Source: Akkermansia sp. | GTDB lineage: Bacteria; Verrucomicrobiota; Verrucomicrobiia; Verrucomicrobiales; Akkermansiaceae | Assembly: GCA_017555465.1 (NCBI GenBank) | Contig: JAFZGH010000110.1 | Coordinates: forward strand, 1-5,256 | DNA length: 5,256 nt | Direction of reading: 5' to 3' | In this document: positions 1 to 5,256 of the stretch, piece after piece | Numbering within the stretch: the stretch's first letter is position 1 | How the letters are laid out: each line of letters starts with the position of its first letter | Translations under genes and position numbers: made by a program | Notes under the pieces: model-generated | What the model was told of the DNA's origin: nothing | Databases searched by the model: none | Seen by the model: only the letters and a program-made list of their open reading frames with translations

Positions 1-3000
1 CACTGGAATTTCGATGAAGGCCGCGAATGGCACCGCATGCCGTTCCCTTACGAATCCAGGGCTGGAGTAGCGCGTGACAGCGTGGGAAATATTGACCTGA
101 AGCTGCCGGGTAAGGACAAGGATGAAACCTGGGCCTCCGGTCGCCAGTATTCCGGGGTGCGCACAAACACGGGTGGCCTTACTTCCTCCTCCAGCATTGA
201 TGCGTTGAACGATACCTGTTCTCTTTCCTTCTGGCTGCGAATGGGGAAGACCCAGGGGCGCGTCATTGGCGATAAAAAGAACATAGCATACGGTGTTATA
301 GATGCTAAAGGGAATCTGCGCGTTGAGGTGGATGGCACTCCGTGCCTGATTTCCACCCGCAAGGTGACAGATGAGAACTGGCACCATTTCGTGATTACGA
401 GAAACGCCCAGACTGGCCGCATGGTGCTGTATATTGACGGTAAAAGGGATGCCGATGGCAAGGGCCCGACCGGCAAGCTTGAGGGGCAGAACACCGTGTT
501 CGGTGTGTCTGCCAAAAAGAATAAGTTCAAGGCTGTGCTGGACCAGGTGCACATCTTCAATAAAGAAATCAAGGAAGATACCGTCCGCGTGCTCTATGAT
601 AACCATGCTCCGAAGATTTATGACCAGGAACACCTTGTGGATGCGAAGGAGCCCTCTCGCACCGGCAGTATCCTGCACCTCTACACCCACGACAATGAAT
701 TGGATACATTGAAAGTGGCCCGCCACTCACAGGGCAAGTACGGCACGGTGAAGAGCCTGGGCGACGGGACGTTCGATTATACACCCGGTGCAAAGTTCGC
801 CGGCAGCGATTCCTTCGATGTCGATGTGACCGACGGCAAGGGCGGTTTCTGCCGCGGCAGGATGCGTGTGGTCGATTACCGTTATGCCGACGGGCTCCTG
901 GTAGACGCGTTTACCTACACCGGGAACCTGCCGGACATCCCCGGCGAGGAAACGGGCTCTGCGCATCGCAAGCCCATGATTGTGAAGCTGCCGGGCAAAA
1001 AACTGCCCGATCTGCTGGTGCAGGCAAAGTCCGGTATCTGGTATTATGCCAACCAGTCCACCAAGGGTAAAATCAAGTTTGCCGAACCGCGTGGCATCAG
1101 CGATGCCACGGGTAGCGCTGTTGCGGCAGAAGGCGCAGCCATGCTGCGCAGCGACACGATGGTGATTCGCAAGAGCGATGGCACGCTGCAGCTGGCCAGG
1201 CTGAATAAGATGAAGAAATCAGCCCCGGCCTTCACTATCTCCATGGGAGATGTCCTTAAGAATACAGAAGGAGAGGATTTCAAGCTCAATGAGCGCTTCT
1301 ACGTGTTTGTTGACTATGACCTGGATGGCAAGAAAGACCTGGTGCATGGTGGTGGCAACGGCATGTTCTGCTACTTGAACAAGGGAACCAACAAAGTACC
1401 CGTATTCACAAAGGAACGCATCGTCATTCACGAGGAATCCTATAACCCGTTCCCCGGCCTGGGCGACCTCGATGGCGACGGACGGGTAGATTTGCTCCAC
1501 GGCAACAACTGGGGCAATATGCGCATGTGGTCTGCTGCGGCAGATGGCGCCCATATCCTGGATAAGCGCCAGCGCAAGGACCTCCGCCTGCTCAACCAGC
1601 CAGAGGAAAACTTCATGCGCCAGCTCAACGGCACAAACCTCATGGCCGACGACTTTGACGGCGATAGTGTGGCGGACCTTGTCATCGGCAGCAGCGTGGG
1701 CGGTGTGCTGACCTGCGCCCGCGGTGTGAACCCCAACTCCCGCAAAAACAACCTCAAGAAGATTGAAAAGGAATTCTACGACGTCGCTGGTTCGAACCTG
1801 GCCAGGCTCCTGATGGACAATGACCAGGCTGGCCTCAAACGCTACAAGGAACTGATGCGCGACTGGATTTCCTGGGCCGTGAAGCAGAATACCCCCGCCA
1901 CCCGTCTGGAGGCATATAACATGCTCAAGAAGCACGTTAAGAAGTACCCCTTCCTGCAGCGTAAGTATCTGGATACCGCATGGATAAAGAAGGATAACAA
2001 GACGGGGGCCGTCCTCGAATATGGCCCGATGCACCATGTCCCCGGCATCTTTACACAGAACTGGATTGTGCTGCACCAGCTCATGCCGGATTCTGCCGCG
2101 CATCGTAAGGATGTGGCCGATGCTCTGGGCATGACCGGCCTGGACCGCGAGCAGTATCTGACCACAGGTCTGCCGCTTGCCGACAACAACCACTGCAGCG
2201 ACGGCCAGTTGCTTTCCATCCGCGATTTCATGGTGCGCCACCCGCGCATCCTGTTCCCGGACGACCACCTGTCGATTGATGTGAACTTCGGTGACGGACG
2301 CGATGCCATGAGCTACATCTTCCGTTCTAACAAGAACACCTTCGGCTCGGAAACCGGCAATCCTGTCAATGAAATGGCCAGAGACATGGTTCAGGCCACA
2401 GAAGAATGCCTGGAAGGCCCGGGCTCTGCCGATGGTGACTACTTCACCCTCGTGATGGCTCATGAGGTCTGCCATTCTCTGGACGGCTATGTGAATAATC
2501 TGCCCAACAAGGATTTGAGACGCCGCTGGGGCGATGTCATCGTCTACGCCGGCAACAATGGTGGCATGGTTGACCTGGTGGCGGCTAATCAATCCGGCTG
2601 GTTCGATGCCGGTCAGACCCAGGAGAATTTCAAGGCCTCCGGACTCTGGGATGGCACCGGCAAGTGGAATGAGGTGTGGGATGAGTACTGGGCCAGGAAA
2701 TGCCCCTACAACGTGCAGGCCTTCATGCGTGGCAACACCGGGTGGTTCATCTATGCCCCGCAGGAAACCCTGGCCACCCAGGCAAACCACCACTGGCCGC
2801 GTTCCGAATCCCGTCTCATCGGTGCCATCCTGCGCTACAAGATGGGGTATAAGTCACCGATTAATGAAGTGGTGCATTTCCTCGACATTGTATCCGCTGG
2901 TATGAACAAAATTCACATGTACCATACGTATACATCACCGCAGACCAAGAAGGTGGAGTACCGCTCCGACCCCGCATGGCTCGTACGCAATGACAAGGGC

Positions 3001-3138
3001 TACATCATAGAGCTCACCCTTGCCGGGCGCACCTACCGCTTCGATGTGGATGAAAATGGCCGCACCATCGGTATTATCTCCAATCCCTTCGACAAGAAAC
3101 TCGATGAGCTGGCAAAGAAGCTGGCGCCAAAGAAGTGA
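1..3138 (+). CDS. Large multidomain secreted-type protein: LamG, cadherin-like, FG-GAP/VCBS repeats and a putative zinc-metallopeptidase domain (5' partial)
   Basis: The frame is open from base 1, and the residues before the first ATG (base 37) already match a LamG start (W2-x-F-D-E-G7, then D26-S-x-G-N30). The true start therefore lies upstream and any signal peptide is out of view. In window residue numbering: LamG/concanavalin-like fold at about 1-195 (W127-H-H-F, L143-Y-I-D-G-K148, D181-Q-V-H-I-F); cadherin-like fold at about 200-295 (D231-N-E-L-D-T-L, G254-D-G-T-F-D-Y, G268-S-D-S-F, D278-G-K-G-G); FG-GAP/VCBS repeats at about 298-580, with calcium-loop motifs at D438-D446, D489-D497 and D551-D559. 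A Lys-rich helical linker follows at about 580-660. The C-terminal region holds H821-E-V-C-H825, an HExxH zinc site, with E922 (Y918-A-P-Q-E-T-L-A) as a candidate third ligand. LamG and FG-GAP modules usually bind glycans, proteins or calcium outside the cytoplasm. Peptidase activity and substrate are inferred. The tail is Lys-rich, with no PEP-CTERM or LPXTG sorting motif. Stop TGA at 3136-3138. Confidence 0.88.
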   Translation, partial: HWNFDEGREWHRMPFPYESRAGVARDSVGNIDLKLPGKDKDETWASGRQYSGVRTNTGGLTSSSSIDALNDTCSLSFWLRMGKTQGRVIGDKKNIAYGVIDAKGNLRVEVDGTPCLISTRKVTDENWHHFVITRNAQTGRMVLYIDGKRDADGKGPTGKLEGQNTVFGVSAKKNKFKAVLDQVHIFNKEIKEDTVRVLYDNHAPKIYDQEHLVDAKEPSRTGSILHLYTHDNELDTLKVARHSQGKYGTVKSLGDGTFDYTPGAKFAGSDSFDVDVTDGKGGFCRGRMRVVDYRYADGLLVDAFTYTGNLPDIPGEETGSAHRKPMIVKLPGKKLPDLLVQAKSGIWYYANQSTKGKIKFAEPRGISDATGSAVAAEGAAMLRSDTMVIRKSDGTLQLARLNKMKKSAPAFTISMGDVLKNTEGEDFKLNERFYVFVDYDLDGKKDLVHGGGNGMFCYLNKGTNKVPVFTKERIVIHEESYNPFPGLGDLDGDGRVDLLHGNNWGNMRMWSAAADGAHILDKRQRKDLRLLNQPEENFMRQLNGTNLMADDFDGDSVADLVIGSSVGGVLTCARGVNPNSRKNNLKKIEKEFYDVAGSNLARLLMDNDQAGLKRYKELMRDWISWAVKQNTPATRLEAYNMLKKHVKKYPFLQRKYLDTAWIKKDNKTGAVLEYGPMHHVPGIFTQNWIVLHQLMPDSAAHRKDVADALGMTGLDREQYLTTGLPLADNNHCSDGQLLSIRDFMVRHPRILFPDDHLSIDVNFGDGRDAMSYIFRSNKNTFGSETGNPVNEMARDMVQATEECLEGPGSADGDYFTLVMAHEVCHSLDGYVNNLPNKDLRRRWGDVIVYAGNNGGMVDLVAANQSGWFDAGQTQENFKASGLWDGTGKWNEVWDEYWARKCPYNVQAFMRGNTGWFIYAPQETLATQANHHWPRSESRLIGAILRYKMGYKSPINEVVHFLDIVSAGMNKIHMYHTYTSPQTKKVEYRSDPAWLVRNDKGYIIELTLAGRTYRFDVDENGRTIGIISNPFDKKLDELAKKLAPKK

Positions 3139-3149
3139 TTTAATAATCC

Positions 3150-3166
3150 CGCGGGCACCGCCCGCG
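3150..3166 (+). other. GC-rich hairpin just after the multidomain gene
   Basis: CGCGGGC (3150-3156) pairs perfectly with GCCCGCG (3160-3166) around a 3-base ACC loop, starting 12 bases after the stop codon. It is followed by AAATTCT rather than a T tract, so on its own it is a poor intrinsic terminator. It may protect the mRNA 3' end or assist the terminator at 3195-3223. Confidence 0.6.
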
Positions 3167-3193
3167 AAATTCTATCTGCGAAGCAGAAATTCT
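3166..3193 (+). repeat. 8-base direct repeat GAAATTCT, two copies 20 bases apart
   Basis: GAAATTCT occurs at 3166-3173 and 3186-3193. Each copy begins at or next to the last base of a hairpin, giving a hairpin-spacer-hairpin-spacer-hairpin layout. This is seen directly; whether it has a function is unknown. Confidence 0.5.
3175..3187 (+). other. Small hairpin between the first stem and the terminator
   Basis: TCTGC (3175-3179) pairs with GCAGA (3183-3187) around a GAA triloop. The stem is only 5 bp and would mean little alone. It sits evenly between two stronger stems and, like the first, is followed by GAAATTCT (the 8-mer begins at the last stem base or one base before it). Confidence 0.4.
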
Positions 3194-3194
3194 C

Positions 3195-3223
3195 TCAGCC
3201 CCCGTTCAGGGGGCTGATTTGTT
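3195..3223 (+). terminator. Strong intrinsic terminator of the multidomain gene
   Basis: TCAGCCCCC (3195-3203) pairs perfectly over 9 bp with GGGGGCTGA (3209-3217) around a GTTCA loop, followed directly by TTTGTT. It lies 56 bases past the stop codon. The opposite side of the stem has no T run when read on the - strand, so it acts in the + direction only. Confidence 0.85.
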
Positions 3224-3295
3224 ATCAAAAATGCCTCAGGTGGTAGCTCGCAGAGGTATGCTGCAGTCACGTCTGCTCCGCAGGGGAGGATTTCG

Positions 3296-3340
3296 TTTTC
3301 CAATGGAGCCCAGGCCCGGAATAGGGCGTTCATTGGGAAA
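3296..3340. repeat. Imperfect nested inverted repeat in the convergent gap
   Basis: TTTCCAATG (3297-3305) pairs with CATTGGGAAA (3331-3340), leaving one bulged G. Inside it GCCC (3308-3311) pairs with GGGC (3324-3327) around a 12-base loop. Neither side carries a T run, so it does not look like an intrinsic terminator. It could be a structured RNA, an old repeat element or chance; I cannot tell which. Confidence 0.4.
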
Positions 3341-3380
3341 TTTCCTGTGCTTTCAGGTGAAAATGCGCTGCGTGCGTGTG

Positions 3381-3405
3381 AAAAATGAAAACAGGTTTTG
3401 CCTGT
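3381..3405 (-). terminator. Weak candidate terminator of the gltX-queA-DUF805 operon
   Basis: On the - strand ACAGG (3405-3401) pairs with CCTGT (3395-3391) around CAAAA, followed by TTTCATTTTT (3390-3381). It begins about 43 bases after the DUF805 stop. The stem is only 5 bp, so termination may be leaky, but position, orientation and T-rich tail fit the expected operon end. Confidence 0.45.
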
Positions 3406-3447
3406 GTGAAAAACCGTGTCGCTGCGCGGGTGAGTATATTATGCCGC

Positions 3448-3813
3448 TTAATTCTGGCGGCGGGAGGGAAGCAGGAGCAGGGTGAGCTGGAGCATCCACC
3501 CGAAGGGCGGCAGCACGAACATGAGGGCGCAGATGAGCAGTTTCGGCCAGAGAGCAAAGCCGATGTCATTCAGACGCCGCCAGATAGCCCCCAGGAAAAA
3601 GGATACAAGCAGCAGTTGGACGGATACGCCGAGCGCTACGCCACTTGCTATTTCGACCGGCAGGCTTTCTTTGCCGAGAAAGAGCAAATTCGCAATTGTG
3701 GCCAGAAAAGGCCAGAATTTGGGCAGTAGGTAAACCCAGAGCCAGTAAACAAGAAAATCGCGGCGGCTGAGGCGGCCTCGGAAATTGTAGAGTCTGGCAA
3801 GGGGATTGTTCAT
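3448..3813 (-). CDS. DUF805-family inner-membrane protein
   Basis: This is a 121-residue protein of unknown function with the hallmarks of DUF805. The N-terminal signature is F11-R-G-R-L-S-R-R-D-F20, and a second signature R79-R-L-N-D-I-G85 sits between hydrophobic stretches. Likely membrane segments lie at about 20-46, 55-77 and 88-115, and the C-terminus is short and basic (S-R-R-Q-N). The length is typical of the family. The start ATG (3813-3811) follows the queA stop TAA (3816-3814) with no gap. No clear Shine-Dalgarno sequence lies before it, so translation is probably coupled to queA. No DUF805 member has, to my knowledge, a firm biochemical role, and the tRNA-gene neighbours do not reveal one. 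The usual HDxG version of the second motif reads NDIG here. Confidence 0.88.
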   Translation of the reverse strand: MNNPLARLYNFRGRLSRRDFLVYWLWVYLLPKFWPFLATIANLLFLGKESLPVEIASGVALGVSVQLLLVSFFLGAIWRRLNDIGFALWPKLLICALMFVLPPFGWMLQLTLLLLPSRRQN

Positions 3814-4791
3814 TTACACTATCAGCATGCAGTCGCCGTAGGAGAAGAAGCGGTAGCGCTGCTCCACAGCCTGGCGATAGGCTTCCATGATAAGGTCTTT
3901 GCCAGCAAAGGCACACACCAGCATAATGAGGGTGCTCTGCGGCAGGTGGAAGTTGGTGAGAAGCGCGCCCACGGTCTTGAACTTATAACCGGGGTAGATG
4001 AAGATATCCGTATCGCCACTGGTAGCGGGCAGGGGGGTGCCGTGGCTCGTAGCCAGGGTTTCCAGCACGCGCACGCTGGTAGTGCCCACAGCGACAACGC
4101 GCTTTGCTGCGGCGATGGCATCTGCCGTATCCTGCGGCATCACGAAACTTTCCCGGTGCATGTGGTGGTCGGCCACGTTCTCCACCTTGACCGGGCGGAA
4201 GGTACCCACGCCCACATGCAGGGTCACAAAGCTGTGCGGCAGCGCGCCGAGGATTTCCGGGGTGATGTGCAGCCCGGCGGTGGGGGCGGCAATGGCGCCT
4301 TCGTGTTCTGCGTAGATGGTCTGGTAGCGTTCCTTGTCTGCCGGTTCGCTTTCGCGGTTCATGTAGTGCGGCAGGGCGAGGCGGCCATAGACCTCCGGGT
4401 CAACAAACTTATCCCAGCGGATGTAGCGGTAGCCCTCGTCATCGATGCTTTCAACCGTGCCGGTGGCATCGCCCACCTGGACGGTGCGTCCCACCTTCAT
4501 TTTCTTGCCCGGGCGCACCAGGCATTTCCACACCAGTTCCTGCGCCAGACCAGCGCGCACGAGTTCGATACCACCATCGTTGCTGAAATAGCGGGCCGGT
4601 ACCACTTTGGTGTTGTTGAGCACAAAGTGGTCACCGGGCTGCACGTATTCCAGAATATCATGGAAGGAACGGTGCTCGATAAGCCCGGTGTCGCGGTGCA
4701 CGACCAGCATGCGGCTGGCGGCGCGATCCGCCAGCGGGCGGTCGGCAATCAGCTCTTCAGGCAGGTGGTAATCGAAATCGATGGTGCGCAT
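3814..4791 (-). CDS. queA: S-adenosylmethionine:tRNA ribosyltransferase-isomerase (queuosine synthesis)
   Basis: QueA moves the ribosyl part of S-adenosylmethionine onto preQ1 at the wobble base of GUN-anticodon tRNAs, giving epoxyqueuosine; it acts in the cytosol. Family motifs run along its length: N-terminal D5-F-D-Y-x-L-P-E-E-L-I-A, the N59-N-T-K-V-V-P-A-R67 block, A169-P-T-A-G-L-H175, H192-V-G-V-G-T-F198, H210-M-H-x-E214, G236-T-T-S-V-R-V-L-E244, Y266-P-G-Y269, T279-N-F-H-L-P284, and the C-terminal Y313-R-F-F-S-Y-G-D320. At 325 residues it is shorter than the commoner 340-356, mainly through compact loops before residue 200; all core motifs are present and it should be active. NNTKV in place of NDTRV is a variant I recall from other phyla. 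The ATG at 4791 gives the expected family N-terminus, although no strong Shine-Dalgarno sequence precedes it. It starts 14 bases after the gltX stop and abuts the DUF805 gene downstream. Confidence 0.96.
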   Translation of the reverse strand: MRTIDFDYHLPEELIADRPLADRAASRMLVVHRDTGLIEHRSFHDILEYVQPGDHFVLNNTKVVPARYFSNDGGIELVRAGLAQELVWKCLVRPGKKMKVGRTVQVGDATGTVESIDDEGYRYIRWDKFVDPEVYGRLALPHYMNRESEPADKERYQTIYAEHEGAIAAPTAGLHITPEILGALPHSFVTLHVGVGTFRPVKVENVADHHMHRESFVMPQDTADAIAAAKRVVAVGTTSVRVLETLATSHGTPLPATSGDTDIFIYPGYKFKTVGALLTNFHLPQSTLIMLVCAFAGKDLIMEAYRQAVEQRYRFFSYGDCMLIV

Positions 4792-4805
4792 ATATGGGCA
4801 GCAAA

Positions 4806-5256
4806 TCAGCAGGGGAAGATGGAGATGCGGCGCAGCACTTCATCGCGGCCGAGGGTCTGCATGACCACATCGATGCCGGGGCCGGCGTGACAGCCGGTCA
4901 GCGCCATACGCAGGGGGAACATCATGGCACCCACCTTCACACCATTCTCCTTGGCCAGCGGCTTGATGAGCTGGAATGCGGCCTCACCGCTCCATTCTTC
5001 AATCCCTGCGAATGCACCGGCCAGGAGGCTGAGCATCTCTCGGGCATTTTCCTGCAGCTTGGCCATGGATTCCTCTTCGTATTCGAGAGTCTGTACCCAC
5101 TTGACCCAGGCGGGAGTCTCACTGAGAAGCTGCACCTTGGTCTGCACAGCGGGAAGCACCTCGCGCAGCTGGGGGGTGTCCTCCAGCCCTGCCTTGGTGC
5201 AGAACGGAAGCGCCAGCTCCACGAACTTCTGCGGCTCCAGTCGCATGATGTGCTGC
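4806..5256 (-). CDS. gltX: Glutamyl-tRNA synthetase, C-terminal anticodon-binding part (5' partial)
   Basis: GltX charges tRNA-Glu with glutamate in the cytosol. Only the last 150 codons are in the window; the Rossmann catalytic domain with its HIGH and KMSKS motifs would lie beyond base 5256. The frame stays open to the window edge, and the residues before the internal ATG at 5246 (Q-H-I) continue the family pattern N-G-x-x-I-R, so that ATG is not the real start. The visible part is the helical anticodon-binding domain. It ends in the highly typical block with P-L-R-M-A-L-T-G, P-G-I-D-V-V and L-G-R-D-E-V-L-R-R-I (roughly bases 4815-4920). Stop TGA at 4808-4806, 14 bases before queA. A glutamyl/glutaminyl (non-discriminating) version cannot be excluded from this end alone. 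Confidence 0.92.
   Translation of the reverse strand, partial: QHIMRLEPQKFVELALPFCTKAGLEDTPQLREVLPAVQTKVQLLSETPAWVKWVQTLEYEEESMAKLQENAREMLSLLAGAFAGIEEWSGEAAFQLIKPLAKENGVKVGAMMFPLRMALTGCHAGPGIDVVMQTLGRDEVLRRISIFPC

Larger units (their letters stand above)
3139..3447. other. Non-coding convergent intergenic region
   Basis: This gap separates the 3' ends of the + strand multidomain gene and the - strand DUF805 gene. It holds three tandem hairpins (3150-3217) ending in a terminator, an imperfect inverted repeat (3296-3340), and a weak reverse-facing terminator-like hairpin (3381-3405). A 10-base direct repeat, GTGTGAAAAA, occurs at 3376-3385 and 3404-3413. The only open frames are short, start at weak codons or run into the opposite gene, and resemble no family I know. 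The stretch 3224-3295 shows only 4-bp hairpins such as CTGC-TCC-GCAG at 3273-3283. I see no tRNA, promoter or attachment site. Confidence 0.7.

Noticed and set aside
37..39. ATG at base 37 as the start of the multidomain gene
   Set aside because: The in-frame residues before it form a LamG start motif (W-x-F-D-E-G), there is no ribosome site, and the following residues do not form a signal peptide.
2461..2545. M60-like (enhancin-type) mucinase assignment for the HExxH site
   Set aside because: M60 enzymes have a Glu ligand 8-28 residues after HExxH. No Glu occurs in that span here, and the site reads HExCHxxD.
1219..2793. Long open frame (524 codons) on the - strand, antisense to the multidomain gene
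   Set aside because: It lies wholly opposite a gene with clear domain motifs, shows no recognisable family, and its His/Val/Ile/Ala-rich composition is what the complementary frame of a GC-biased gene gives.
3344..3357. CCTG...CAGG hairpin as a further terminator
   Set aside because: The stem is only 4 bp, with a bulge needed to extend it, and neither side is followed by a T run.
3219..3485. Small + strand frame of 88 codons in the convergent gap
   Set aside because: It begins at a TTG inside the T-rich tail of the terminator, has an Arg/Gly/Cys-rich low-information sequence, lacks a ribosome site, and runs into the DUF805 gene.
3946..4890. Open frame of 314 codons on the + strand opposite queA
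   Set aside because: queA on the other strand is unmistakable across its whole length; the + frame has no motifs and crosses the gltX-queA junction.

Overview
The window shows ordinary bacterial chromosome of moderately high GC content, with dense coding and one convergent junction. The large secreted-type protein combines a LamG domain, a cadherin-like domain, FG-GAP/VCBS repeats and an HExxH site. That architecture, beside a gltX-queA pair, fits Verrucomicrobiota (Akkermansia-like) or a related PVC-group lineage. This placement is inference from protein style only; no rRNA or marker search was possible.

Layout: bases 1-3138 (+) hold the C-terminal 1045 residues of a multidomain protein whose start lies before the window. 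Its order is LamG, cadherin-like fold, FG-GAP/VCBS repeats with three calcium-loop motifs, a helical linker, then a putative zinc-metallopeptidase domain with an HEVCH site. Bases 3139-3447 are a non-coding convergent gap. It carries three tandem hairpins ending in a strong intrinsic terminator for the + gene, an imperfect inverted repeat in the middle, and a weak terminator-like hairpin facing the other way. Bases 3448-5256 (-) form a compact operon, transcribed right to left: gltX (3' part only), queA, and a small DUF805-family membrane protein.

The minus-strand genes are tightly packed: 14 bases between gltX and queA, and no bases between the queA stop and the DUF805 start. This points to co-transcription and probable translational coupling. 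gltX and queA both concern tRNA: glutamate charging, and queuosine modification of the wobble base of GUN anticodons. The membrane protein has no evident link to either. The + strand gene is unrelated to this operon and probably acts outside the cytoplasm on host or environmental glycoprotein or protein.

I see no CRISPR array, tRNA, rRNA, insertion sequence or phage feature. The least explained items are the metallopeptidase-like domain and the modular hairpin cluster after it. I do not see convincing evidence for a wholly new multi-gene system.
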